A stretch of 11,147 nucleotides of DNA, taken from positions 1 through 11,147 of the forward strand of contig NZJL01000049.1 of the NCBI GenBank assembly GCA_002692165.1, written 5' to 3'. The notes under the pieces were generated by a model that was not told where the DNA came from, did no database searches, and saw only the letters and a program-made list of their open reading frames with translations. This document shows, piece by piece, positions 1 through 7,942 of this stretch. Position numbers and translations under genes: made by a program. Source of the DNA: Porticoccaceae bacterium (GTDB taxonomy: Bacteria > Pseudomonadota > Gammaproteobacteria > Pseudomonadales > Porticoccaceae). The stretch's first letter is position 1. Each line of letters opens with the position of its first letter.

Positions 1-800
1 GCTACAAAGGAGTCTGCAATGTCTTTTGGATTTAGGAACATCGACCCCGGCTTTTCGGCCTCTTGCTTAATCATCGCACTGTTGCCTTTGTCAACGAGTA
101 TTCGTCTTAAGCCGGGAGCATCAATAGCCCCATCAATTATAATATGAGCTATATGCACTCCATACTCTTTGTATTCCTGAGCCATCACTTGGGTCAATGC
201 TCTTTGAGCAAATTTACTTGGTGCATTCAGACCAAATCCTTTGCCACCTCTAAGTGACATTGTGTTTCCGCTGACTAAGAAAGTACCCGAACCAGATTTC
301 CGCATTGAAGGCAGCGTTGCCTTCGCAACGCGCAATAATCCCGAGGCATGAACAGCATACGAAGTATCGAAAGCACTCGTATCGACATTCTCTACCAAAC
401 CTCCACCAATTGGATTATCAATTCGTTCTTTCCCTGACTCAGGAGTTTTAGCATATCCAGCGTTGTAACAAAGCACGTCAATTTTTTTATGTTTTTTATA
501 GATTTCGTCAAAGGCGTTCTTAACTGAAGACGGATCAGTAACGTTACATTCAATAGCTGCGCATGAGCCTTCGAGCTCTCCGGAGATATGATTTTGAAGG
601 TCGATAAGGTTTTCTTTTGATCGAGAAAGAATGACGACTGAGTAACCGGCTGATGAAAATTGGATTGGAAGTGCACCCCCCAAACCCCACCTTACCTCTG
701 GCATAAAAGCTTCATCATTTCCAGTACCAAAATAAGCTTTATTCGAACTGTATTTGGTACCTGCACCTACTACAACACAAACTGGTTTTTCATTAGTCAT
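1..800 (-). CDS. Partial short-chain dehydrogenase/reductase, atypical subfamily (3' end outside window)
   Basis: The reading frame is open for 266 codons from an ATG at 800 to the left edge, so the C-terminus is missing. The fold is a classical-length SDR (Rossmann, NAD(P)-binding): VVVGAG at residues 9-14, CYNAG at 111-115 in place of NNAG, SGN near S177, and an IIDGAID strand at 221-227. Two features are odd. About 25 residues (about 15-37) sit between GAG and the WGLGGAL stretch (38-44), inside the normal TGxxxGxG loop. The usual YxxxK active site reads NAPSK (192-196), so the catalytic Tyr is replaced by Asn while Lys196 stays. From memory, related SDRs with HVVIDG-type strands also lack this Tyr, so this looks like a genuine subfamily rather than damage; there is no internal stop or frameshift. 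The reaction and substrate are unknown. The ribosome binding site is weak (GAAG about 11 bases upstream). Confidence 0.88.
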   Translation of the reverse strand, partial: MTNEKPVCVVVGAGTKYSSNKAYFGTGNDEAFMPEVRWGLGGALPIQFSSAGYSVVILSRSKENLIDLQNHISGELEGSCAAIECNVTDPSSVKNAFDEIYKKHKKIDVLCYNAGYAKTPESGKERIDNPIGGGLVENVDTSAFDTSYAVHASGLLRVAKATLPSMRKSGSGTFLVSGNTMSLRGGKGFGLNAPSKFAQRALTQVMAQEYKEYGVHIAHIIIDGAIDAPGLRRILVDKGNSAMIKQEAEKPGSMFLNPKDIADSFV

Positions 801-841
801 TGTTATTTGATCTTCATTTGTTTGTTAGTGAATCGGTGAGC

Positions 842-847
842 ATTATA
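842..847 (-). promoter_or_regulatory. Candidate -10 box for the left-edge SDR
   Basis: The minus strand reads TATAAT, a perfect sigma-70 -10 consensus, about 42 bases upstream of the SDR ATG. No good -35 (TTGACA-like) lies at 16-18 bases, so support comes from the -10 hexamer and its position only. Confidence 0.35.
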
Positions 848-1040
848 TCTTGATTGTTCGGAAAAACAGGAATTCTACATTACTATTTTTGTATCGGCCA
901 AGCTAGATACATACCCCGTGCCCCATATTAACGATTAAAAACGCAGAAGAATTTCAGAAGCTTAGGATCGAAAATTTGGAAAAAATGTGGCGACCATTAC
1001 CAAGCAAAAGCGTTCTTGCTAGTCTTCAGTCCTTTTGAGA

Positions 1041-1747
1041 CTATTTACCCATGCGTTGATAGGCGCTCCGATTTAATACTGTAAGATTATCCCCAACACT
1101 TTCTTGAAACTCTCTTTAGCTATCGCTCGAAAATGTTTTATCCATTGCACTTATCAAATCAGCGTAGGAATTTGAACTTATTGCCACTGCATGCGTGACT
1201 TGGCCTCCCCCTGCAATATTAGCAGCCGATACTGCTGAACCGGAAGGATTATACCTTTTGATTTTTCCATCAGTTTCTTCCAAGCTTTGGCATATTTTTT
1301 CGGATCTACCACCGCCATATCAAAGGCAAGAAGGTAGTTATTCATTGACCAGTTTTCGGGACTAACAGCCATCAAGACCCCGTGTTGCAAGCTCGCAAGA
1401 GGATTGATTACCGCTTCTTTTTGAGCCATGTAGAAAGCCATGGCTGCAGTCGGATCTTTCTTTTCACTGCCAAGGAGGGCATCTAAAGTTGTTTGATATG
1501 ATTCCATGTCGGAGTGTTCGATAACTAAACCATGCGTGGCTGGATTTATCCCATCAAATAAGGCGGTATAAAGATAAGCTGTGCCCATGCACTTGCCTAT
1601 GAGACCTTCAAACATGTTGTTTATTTGCGAGTAAGCCATTAATGGGGTGACAGTGGCAAAAGGATATACGTTGTGTACTTTCCCCAAGGATAAAGCTTAC
1701 TGGGAAAGTATAACTGTTTAAAAAAAAAGCGTGATTAAACGAATCAT
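1041..1747 (-). pseudogene. Broken gene for a secreted protein of unrecognised family
   Basis: The original start is probably the ATG at 1747, with AGGA about 8 bases upstream. Reading on in one frame gives MIRLITLFF, a TAA, TVILSQ, a TAA, then ALSLGKVHNVYPFATV: a signal peptide interrupted by two nonsense codons. The frame then stays open through a central stretch of about 150 residues (down to about 1265). Near the five-T run at 1262-1266 the coding frame shifts by one base; the new frame continues as IKRYNPSGSAVSAAN to SSDS, where there is a third TAA (1116-1118). It then resumes in frame as REFQESVGDNLTVLNRS and ends at a TAG (1041-1043). Reconstructed, this would be an exported protein of roughly 235 residues. 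It resembles, from memory, small uncharacterised periplasmic proteins of marine gammaproteobacteria; I assign no function. A TTG-started fragment from 1687 could in principle be translated, but without a signal peptide. Confidence 0.72.
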
Positions 1748-2349
1748 GTTTTTGTCCTATAAATACTATTTTCTTTCAAAAAGTTCGCCACACCATTGTG
1801 AGAAGAGCACCGCAGCGTGTTTTTATCTCTATAAGGAAAGGGAAAGCACTATTTGTGCCATTCAATCTTCGATTTGACGAATGGTCCGCATTCATGGCTT
1901 TTTGATGGCATTCGTCAAGGCGATTATTTTTCAAGCGCACCCAGTTAAGGCAAAATTTTGGTGCCTGCAATTATATTGGGCATGGATTTCAATGGCTAAA
2001 CCGCTCTTGATGCAAACGAACATTGCTGCATGCATCTTTTGTACATAGCATGTTTCAGACACATAATCACGGTTTTCTTAATCCAAGTTTGATTAGGTCT
2101 TTGAGGCCATGCAATGACAACACTAATAAAAAATATTTCTGAAACTGGGGTATCAATCACCTGATAATTCCGTGCGATTCGAGCAACTGACTCCGCAATT
2201 GGTATCATTTGATTAATCAATAAGATATTTATTTATTTGTTTCTGTGCTAGCTTCTTGGTTTCAGTAACCTGATGCCGCTTCTGAGTTTTATGATTTTAT
2301 CAAGGACGTTAAAACTGTCAGATTTGTCAAACACCGAGCAGATGCTATT
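1748..2349. other. Stretch of about 600 bases with no recognised gene
   Basis: Short minus-strand open frames (about 1776-1970 and 1996-2220) exist but show no family motif, no good ribosome binding site and no continuity with each other. They may be noise or remnants of a decayed gene. The last 81 bases (2269-2349) are open in the frame of the downstream FAD oxidase but contain no ATG, GTG or TTG. A 10-base inverted repeat is listed separately. Confidence 0.5.
1874..1918. repeat. Perfect 10-base inverted repeat with 25-base loop
   Basis: TTGACGAATG at 1874-1883 is matched by CATTCGTCAA at 1909-1918. A second CATTC at 1889-1893 can pair with the left arm's GAATG, so two competing hairpins are possible. 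There is no U-tract after either arm, so this is not a typical intrinsic terminator. Function unknown. Confidence 0.45.
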
Positions 2350-3933
2350 TTGAAAAACGACTCCATCACCAAGCCTAACGCCGATCTAGCAAGATTCTTA
2401 GATTCGATTAAGGGAATACCTTGGACGAGGGACTCTGAGACTATTTCTAAATTTTCGAAAGATTTGTTCCATTCATCAAAAAAATCAGATGTGATTATAC
2501 AACCGCGTGATACAACCGAAATAATTAGAGTTCTTCAGGCAATATCGTCCTCAAAATTTAAAATTACGGTTAGAGGCGGCGGATTGTCATACTCAGCAGG
2601 ATACCTGGTGGAGAGTCCGAATACATTGCTCCTTGATATGAGGTTTTGTGATGAGATTATCGAGATTAACGCAGATGACATGTATAAGATTGTCGGTGCC
2701 GGCACCACTTGGAAAAAACTCGATGAGGCATTGCGATCATTTGGATTGAGGGCCGCCTTCTGGGGCACAGGCTCAGGATTGCATGCCACTGTGGGAGGAA
2801 GTTTGTCGCAAAATGCGATTAACTATGGTTCAGGAAAGTATGGTACTGCAGCAGAAAATGTAACGGGTCTTAAGATAATTCTGCCCAACGGTAAAGAGAT
2901 TAGGACAGGCTCCTGGGCGGATAAGATACATATGCGACCTTTCAATAGATATTACGGACCGGACTTGACTGGTCTTTTTCTCGGCGATAATGGTGCGTTT
3001 GGGGTAAAAGCAGAGATCGCCCTGCCCTTAATTCTTAGACCCAAGGCAACCGCTTTCATTGCTTTTGCCTTTGAGTCACTGACTGATTATGTGGCGGCGT
3101 TGACGGAAGTGGGTCGTAACGGAATTGTTTCAGAATGTTTCGGTTTTGATCAATCTTTTTTAGCGGAACGATCAGTTCCTGGGGGTTTTGCTGAGGACCT
3201 TGATTCGATGAGAAGCCGATTGCTAGACGAATTTCGGACTGGAATGAGAAAGTCTAACGATTCTCGCTCTGCCAAGGAAATTGATCGTTTGCGGCCCTTC
3301 ACAGCGCACATGAGCGTTGATTGCAGGGATACATTTGATTTGCAGAATGCAACGGCATTGATCAATCAGATTTGTAGCAGGCATAGGGGCATGGCCATCA
3401 ATGGCGAAATTATAAAAGCCATAAGGGAGAGCCCTTTTCCTCCACCAGAAATGCTCCTCGGGGTCCAAGGTAAAAGGTGGGTTCCCATGCATGGATTAAT
3501 TCCGTTTTCTTCATACAAAGACCTCCTAATTGACATTGAAAGGTTTTTTAAGCCCCGCGAAACTCAGCTTCAAAAGGATGAGATATCTTGGTCACATGTG
3601 AGCAACCTTATCGGTAATTCATTGATTCTAGTAGAGGTCAATCTCTATTGGAAGGATACTATCCCTGATACTTTTCAAGACTTCTTAGACGAAGAATTTA
3701 TAATGCGACAAGACCGTTATCCAAATAACCCTGGGGCACACGATGGGGTGAAATTATTGCGTAAGGAATTAATAAATCTTTTTCAAAAATTTGGTTCGAC
3801 TCATCTTCAAATAGGAAAAACATATCCTTATCTCGCCTCAAGGATGGGAAGTGTCTCTGAGCTAATTGTTAAATTGAAAACTGAGCTAGACCCAGAGCAT
3901 CGGATGAATTCAGGCGTGCTCGGGTTCAGTTAA
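2350..3933 (+). CDS. FAD-linked oxidase/dehydrogenase, VAO (GlcD-like) family
   Basis: This 527-residue protein has the PCMH-type FAD-binding fold (about residues 46-230): RGGGLSYSAGY at 75-85, GTGSGLHATVGGSLSQN at 139-155, and DLTGLFLGDNGAFG at 205-218, the equivalent of the family's GxxGxxG strand. The C-terminal FAD-oxidase domain includes KRWVPMHGLIP (375-385) and ends with LDPEHRMNSGVLGF (513-526), the usual LDP..xxNPG tail. The family oxidises alcohols, hydroxy acids or phenolic side chains with FAD; the substrate here cannot be read from sequence. There is no signal peptide, so it is likely cytoplasmic. The start is uncertain: TTG at 2350 is the first acceptable codon, its ribosome binding site is poor, and the frame is open upstream to a TAA at 2266. 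Its 3' end faces a thioesterase-like pseudogene. Confidence 0.9.
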   Translation: MKNDSITKPNADLARFLDSIKGIPWTRDSETISKFSKDLFHSSKKSDVIIQPRDTTEIIRVLQAISSSKFKITVRGGGLSYSAGYLVESPNTLLLDMRFCDEIIEINADDMYKIVGAGTTWKKLDEALRSFGLRAAFWGTGSGLHATVGGSLSQNAINYGSGKYGTAAENVTGLKIILPNGKEIRTGSWADKIHMRPFNRYYGPDLTGLFLGDNGAFGVKAEIALPLILRPKATAFIAFAFESLTDYVAALTEVGRNGIVSECFGFDQSFLAERSVPGGFAEDLDSMRSRLLDEFRTGMRKSNDSRSAKEIDRLRPFTAHMSVDCRDTFDLQNATALINQICSRHRGMAINGEIIKAIRESPFPPPEMLLGVQGKRWVPMHGLIPFSSYKDLLIDIERFFKPRETQLQKDEISWSHVSNLIGNSLILVEVNLYWKDTIPDTFQDFLDEEFIMRQDRYPNNPGAHDGVKLLRKELINLFQKFGSTHLQIGKTYPYLASRMGSVSELIVKLKTELDPEHRMNSGVLGFS

Positions 3934-3989
3934 GTGACTGGAGTATGGTTTTCACACGTGCACGTCTGTCAAAACCGCATAGTCAATTT

Positions 3990-4664
3990 TTTCAACAAAA
4001 TGTCTCGAGACAATAACTTTCTTTTCTCGATGAGAAACATTAGGCGACGATCAAGCAAGGTTCCTCAGCTCCAGGTAGCCTCTTTGACTCCGATGGAAAG
4101 GCTACCCAAAGTAAGCATACTGCTGTCTTTGCGTTTTTACTCCTCACTGAAACCGTTTATCCAATCACTTGGACAACTCCATGGCTCTTAAAATGAACTC
4201 GCTTTTTACACCGATATTATCAATATTGATGCCTTGATCGGACATGCAATGAAGAGAGACAATATTTTGCACTGTGCTTGAGAAACTATTGGGCCGGCGA
4301 AAATTCGCTAGCCATCTCCTTTCATCTTGTCGGTACCGCAGACAAAGCGAGTCAGCAAAATATGACTTTGGCTGTAAAAACACTCACCAATTGCTGGTGA
4401 TTGGACAGCATCTTGATAAGTAACGAAGTTCAACGGATTAGTCTCTAATGAGCAGGATTTTTCGTTTGCAATAAGACAGTGGTCACCGAGAAATTCACGC
4501 ATTCACCATCATTTTTGAGGTCAAGTTACTCTCCTAATGGCGGCGGCGGGGTGGACTTTACCTCGACACGGATGCACGAGATGCTATCATGGTAACTCTG
4601 CAACATATCCACCATTTTTGGAATTTGAAGGCCCATCGAACCATCTATTAATGACGATTTGCAA
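3990..4664 (-). pseudogene. Decayed acyl-CoA thioesterase-like (hotdog) gene
   Basis: Reading the minus strand by motif rather than by open frame recovers a whole family profile in order. RWFDGPSNSKNGGYVAE (about 4596-4646) matches the N-terminal F.GP..SANGGY motif. VEVKSTPPPPLGE then appears in another frame (about 4525-4565). RFVCGTDKMKGDG, a TAG at 4308-4310, then RIFAGP match the family's CFVCGPxRxPGDGLRIFPGP. After a further shift come SDQGINIDNIGVKSEFI (WxPDxxL...RPEF-like), and after another EEPCLIVA (GExCLVVAW-like). This order and spacing (about 225 codons) match uncharacterised thioesterase-like proteins I know from actinobacteria and proteobacteria. At least three frameshifts and several stops make it non-functional. 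The start (TTG, 4664) and the end are approximate. The frame also stays open upstream to 4826 without recognisable motifs. Confidence 0.7.
4074..4106. repeat. 8-base perfect inverted repeat downstream of the FAD oxidase
   Basis: GGTAGCCT (4074-4081) pairs with AGGCTACC (4099-4106) across a 17-base loop, about 140 bases after the oxidase stop. It is a stable hairpin but lacks a following T-run, so it could be a weak or Rho-assisted terminator, or a chance structure inside the pseudogene. Confidence 0.35.
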
Positions 4665-4937
4665 ACTACTTCTTTTCAGAGTTTTTCTGAAACACGATGA
4701 AACATTAGTTTGTAAGTCTCCTATTTTAGGCCGAAGCAATCCTAATTTATCAGTCAATGAATTTACATCGTTTATAGATTCGTGCCCTATATTGAAAAAT
4801 GGACAATTGCAAACACACCCTCGTAATCACCAGATAGTCGACCCAAAAATCGAGCATATGCCTAGGTATTGAATGAGACTTGATCTACAAGTCATAATTA
4901 CAACTTTCCAAGACGTTTGTTCACACTCATGTTAGGG

Positions 4938-4943
4938 TTGACA
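4938..4943 (+). promoter_or_regulatory. Perfect -35 hexamer upstream of the FMN reductase gene
   Basis: TTGACA lies 60 bases before the TTG start. The sequence 17 bases downstream (CATGCA) is a poor -10, so this promoter would need an activator or may not be real. Confidence 0.3.
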
Positions 4944-4988
4944 GATAAAGGGGTCTTGTTCATGCATGAAGGACGTTCCACTCAAACT

Positions 4989-4995
4989 AGAGGAG
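4989..4995 (+). promoter_or_regulatory. Ribosome binding site that fixes the TTG start of the FMN reductase
   Basis: AGAGGAG sits 7 bases before TTG at 5003. It is the strongest Shine-Dalgarno in the window and supports a TTG start where no ATG is near. Confidence 0.75.
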
Positions 4996-5002
4996 AAATT
5001 GT

Positions 5003-5617
5003 TTGCAAATAACGGTCGTTTCAGGGAGTCATCGAAAAAAATCTCAAAGTAGGAAGATTTCAGACGTCATACGCTGTCGTTTGGCCGAGAATCAATCCGT
5101 GACAAAATCAGAAGTTATTGACTTATCTGTGATCGAATTGCCTCTCTGGGAAGAAGCCATTTGGGAGAATGATCCCGCGTGGATAGCCCGACTTTCCTCT
5201 GTCAGTAAAGTATTGGAAGAGAGCGATGGTTTCGTAATAGTCAGTCCTGAGTGGCATGGCATGGTGCCTTCGGCATTAAAGAATTTCTTCTTGATGTGGG
5301 GCGAGGGTCAACTAGCCCACAAACCGGCCCTCATAGTGTCAATATCAAGCTCAAATGGAGGATCTTACCCAGTAGCCGAACTGCGCATGAGTAGTTATAA
5401 AAATAATCGGATATGCTACATCCCCGAACATCTAATCATTAGAAATGTGGGGAGCATATTTAATATGGACTCCCAAGAAAACGACGCTGAAACCCAACAT
5501 CGCCTGACCGAAAGAATGTTATATTGTATTCAACTTCTGATTTGCTACGCTGAGGGCTTTAAGCGAATTCGTCAAAATAAGGCCACGGATATATCAACCT
5601 TTAAATTTGGTATGTAG
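5003..5617 (+). CDS. NADPH-dependent FMN reductase-like flavoprotein
   Basis: This 204-residue protein has a flavodoxin-like fold of the NADPH-dependent FMN reductase family (PF03358 type). The FMN phosphate loop is GSHRKKSQS at 8-16. SPEWHGMVPSALKNFF at 81-96 corresponds to the family's TPEYxxSxPxxLKNxxD flavin-contact stretch, with W for Y and F for the usual final D. GGSYPVAELR at 119-128 matches the third flavin-binding loop. The length is normal for the family. Members reduce FMN or quinone/azo substrates with NAD(P)H, and some supply reduced flavin to monooxygenases. It stands alone, convergent with the Rieske gene (166-base gap) and divergent from the thioesterase pseudogene. It could help supply electrons to the neighbouring oxygenase, but flavin reductases are not the usual Rieske partner. 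The TTG start is supported by an excellent AGAGGAG. Confidence 0.88.
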   Translation: MQITVVSGSHRKKSQSRKISDVIRCRLAENQSVTKSEVIDLSVIELPLWEEAIWENDPAWIARLSSVSKVLEESDGFVIVSPEWHGMVPSALKNFFLMWGEGQLAHKPALIVSISSSNGGSYPVAELRMSSYKNNRICYIPEHLIIRNVGSIFNMDSQENDAETQHRLTERMLYCIQLLICYAEGFKRIRQNKATDISTFKFGM

Positions 5618-5633
5618 CAAGAAAACCAATGAA

Positions 5634-5643
5634 AACGATCGTT
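5634..5643. repeat. 10-base perfect palindrome AACGATCGTT
   Basis: It lies 17 bases after the FMN reductase stop in the convergent gap. It is followed by a seven-A run on the plus strand. It is too short to stand alone as a terminator; significance uncertain. Confidence 0.3.
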
Positions 5644-5695
5644 CAACCATAAAAAAATTCAAAAGATTTCAAGGGGATTATGGCGGGTAAAGATT

Positions 5696-5726
5696 GCTCT
5701 CAAGAAACGACAGAGTCGTCAAGAGC
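5696..5726. terminator. Possible bidirectional hairpin between convergent genes
   Basis: GCTCT (5696-5700) pairs with AGAGC (5722-5726), and inside it ACGAC (5707-5711) pairs with GTCGT (5715-5719) around an AGA loop. The position between two converging genes suits a shared terminator. The lack of a T-run on either side argues against efficient intrinsic termination. Confidence 0.3.
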
Positions 5727-5782
5727 TAGCATTTAGCAGCAAAGCACCGCTTGCCTCTTGTCGCTAGATGGTTAGCCGACCA

Positions 5783-7141
5783 TCAATTGTGGATGCAGTA
5801 CTCGAGGTAGTCATGATAGTGCTGAACTCTAGCCTCGTCATCATTTAACCAAGATCCCATAAAACCTCTCGACTTCATTCCTTTTTGAACATCCCTGAGA
5901 AGATGAATATCCTGATCCACAGTAATAGTCATAGTTTTCTCCCCTGAAATTATCGCTTCTTGGTCAAACTCGTCATGCAATGGCCTCTCAGTATCAGTAT
6001 TTAATTGATCTGGATTAAAAGACGCCAGCCGTATGTCAGCTGTTTTATTCATCTCACATTGCTTGTCTGACGCACGTAATTTTAGCTGATCGTCTGGCAA
6101 CATTCGCATTACAAACTTATCCCAGTAGCAGGTATTGGGATCCCCGCCCCTTGGGCGCGCTCGCAAAATCCAAAATTCCTCGGCCTGAAGCACTAGCACA
6201 GAATTAGGGAAAAGATTGTACTGAACAATGTCGGACAATTGCTCATCTGATAACAGGTCATAATCATACCCAAGCGCGTCTCCAAGCTGGCGTTTTTTTG
6301 TCTGAACGTCTTTACGCACATCGAGAATTCGGCCCCGATAATCATCCTTATCCATGCCCAAAGCTTCCAATTGGGGCCACTGCATCCTTGGCACCTCCTC
6401 CGGAATTTCCAGGTTTGTATTGACTGTGAACCCTTCGATTAAAACTCTAGTATGGCCACCAGAGAAAAACTCCTGTGTTGAGGTGGGACAATCAAAGATG
6501 CATTCGTGCTGAGGATGAATATGCTCGACATGATAAAGCTCGCTAAAATTATCTATAACTGCTTTCCAATTACAATTTAGCCGACAAGTTTGATCCTCGA
6601 CCAATGCCATCTTGCCTGTTCGAAAAGGTTCTATCATCTCTTTAATAGGTCCCAAATATTCACTTAAACTGGGCCCATCAGGCTCCATACAAACCCATAT
6701 CAAGCCAGCCCAAGCCTCTACACGGATTGCTTTAAGCGATAGCTCTTCCCTCGGAACACCTGCGCTAAACCGATGTTCCTCTGGAACTTCACGTAGTGCA
6801 CCATCATTCTCAAATGCCCATCCATGATAGGGGCACGTAAAACGCTCTAGGCAACCCAAAGTCTGAGTCACCAATTTATTGCCCCGATGCTGACAGACAT
6901 TATAAAAAGCCTTCAATTCAGCATTTTCGGTCCGACAGACTATAATTGACTCCGGATCTAGGTCAAAAACAAAGAAATCCCCCGGTTGATTTACATCAGA
7001 ACCGACACCAGCCACCAACCACATCTTACCCCAAATCTTTTCTCTTTCGAGCTCCATATAAGTCTGCGAGAGATATCTCTCCGAAGTGATTCTTTTAAGT
7101 GGAATGTCGCTCTCGACTGCTTCAAGTGGCTGCAAAGACAT
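5783..7141 (-). CDS. Rieske non-heme iron ring-hydroxylating oxygenase, alpha subunit
   Basis: This 452-residue protein has both expected domains. The N-terminal Rieske [2Fe-2S] centre is CQH (Cys83, His85) and CPYH (Cys103, His106). The catalytic domain carries NWKAVIDNFSELYHVEHIH (191-209), giving the His204/His209 iron ligands with Glu201 just before. The third carboxylate ligand is probably Asp411 in VDQDIHLLRDVQKG. The bridging residue before YH is Glu rather than the Asp of naphthalene-type dioxygenases, as in carnitine/betaine-type Rieske monooxygenases, so hydroxylation or demethylation is as likely as dihydroxylation. The enzyme inserts oxygen using electrons from a reductase that is not encoded here; there is also no beta subunit. 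The start is ATG at 7141 with GGAG about 6 bases upstream. It lies 23 bases after the SDR in the same unit. The substrate is unknown. Confidence 0.95.
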   Translation of the reverse strand: MSLQPLEAVESDIPLKRITSERYLSQTYMELEREKIWGKMWLVAGVGSDVNQPGDFFVFDLDPESIIVCRTENAELKAFYNVCQHRGNKLVTQTLGCLERFTCPYHGWAFENDGALREVPEEHRFSAGVPREELSLKAIRVEAWAGLIWVCMEPDGPSLSEYLGPIKEMIEPFRTGKMALVEDQTCRLNCNWKAVIDNFSELYHVEHIHPQHECIFDCPTSTQEFFSGGHTRVLIEGFTVNTNLEIPEEVPRMQWPQLEALGMDKDDYRGRILDVRKDVQTKKRQLGDALGYDYDLLSDEQLSDIVQYNLFPNSVLVLQAEEFWILRARPRGGDPNTCYWDKFVMRMLPDDQLKLRASDKQCEMNKTADIRLASFNPDQLNTDTERPLHDEFDQEAIISGEKTMTITVDQDIHLLRDVQKGMKSRGFMGSWLNDDEARVQHYHDYLEYCIHN

Positions 7142-7165
7142 AGATTACTCCAAACTATTTTCAAA

Positions 7166-7942
7166 TTATAATTTAGAAAGCTGTCCCCCATCAATGGGGA
7201 TATCGTGACCATTTATCATAATAGCTTGTGCCGAGCAAAGGAAGAGCACAGTAGCGGCAATGTCTTCTGCATCAACTGCCTCGGAGGTGGGGTTTACGCT
7301 CGAGAGAAAGCTTTTAACTTCGTCAGGTGGACCCTCTAAAACCAAGCGAGTAGCTTTGGTTAATGTGGGACCAGGGGAGACAGAATTGCACCTGATATTG
7401 TCATCAACATATGCTACAGCAGCCTGGCGTGTCAATCCGAGTATCCCATGTTTAGCTACCGTATAGGCGACACCAGATGCGGTCGAACCGCGATGAGCTA
7501 CAATAGAGGCATTATTGACGATAACGGCAGGTTCCTCACTCTGTCGAGATAACATGGCCCTGATTTCATGCTTCATAAAGAAGTAAACACTGGTTAAATT
7601 AGTGGCTAATATTTTATCCCACTGCTCTGTGGCATGTTCGTGAAGCATACTCTCTGAGGCAAAGATACCAGCATTATTGAAAGCAAAATTAATCTTCCCA
7701 AACCTCTCTTTTCCAATTTCCACGAGTGCTGCGGCGTCCCGCTCCACCGAGACATCACAGATGTTGTAAACACTTTTAACACCAAGGCGACTAAGTTCTT
7801 TGTTCAAGTCACTGCCAACACGATCTGATCGAGCTGAGAACACCACATTTGCTCCCGCCGATGCAAAAGCTTTAGCTGCAGCGCGGCCTATGCCGGAAGT
7901 GGCTCCAGTTACAAGAGCTACTTTGCCATCGAAATCAAACAC
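7166..7942 (-). CDS. Classical SDR oxidoreductase, first gene of the SDR-Rieske unit
   Basis: I place the start at GTG 7942 (258 residues, starting FDFDGKVALVTG), with AAAGGA 9 bases upstream. The longer TTG start at 7996 adds 18 residues outside the SDR fold and has no ribosome binding site. The sequence is a textbook classical SDR: TGATSGIG at 12-19, a CDV acidic position at 62-64, NNAG at 89-92, catalytic Ser146, Tyr160 and Lys164 (YTVAK), and an IPIDGG tail at 248-253. The SAR at 36-38 after the second strand, without an acidic residue, suggests NADP(H) preference. It probably oxidises or reduces a hydroxyl/keto group on the same substrate as the Rieske enzyme. If the oxygenase makes a cis-diol, this would be the rearomatising dehydrogenase; if it makes an alcohol, an alcohol dehydrogenase. 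Confidence 0.94.
   Translation of the reverse strand: MFDFDGKVALVTGATSGIGRAAAKAFASAGANVVFSARSDRVGSDLNKELSRLGVKSVYNICDVSVERDAAALVEIGKERFGKINFAFNNAGIFASESMLHEHATEQWDKILATNLTSVYFFMKHEIRAMLSRQSEEPAVIVNNASIVAHRGSTASGVAYTVAKHGILGLTRQAAVAYVDDNIRCNSVSPGPTLTKATRLVLEGPPDEVKSFLSSVNPTSEAVDAEDIAATVLFLCSAQAIMINGHDIPIDGGQLSKL

Noticed and set aside
3934..4191. Small plus-strand ORF directly after the FAD oxidase stop
   Set aside because: It has no ribosome binding site or protein-like pattern, and it is antisense to the thioesterase remnant.
4537..4872. 111-codon plus-strand ORF
   Set aside because: Its opposite strand carries the NGGY and PPPPLGE thioesterase motifs; the plus-strand protein has no family features.
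5767..5784. Hairpin GATGGT/ACCATC as Rieske terminator
   Set aside because: It overlaps the Rieske stop codon and is not followed by a T-run on the minus strand.
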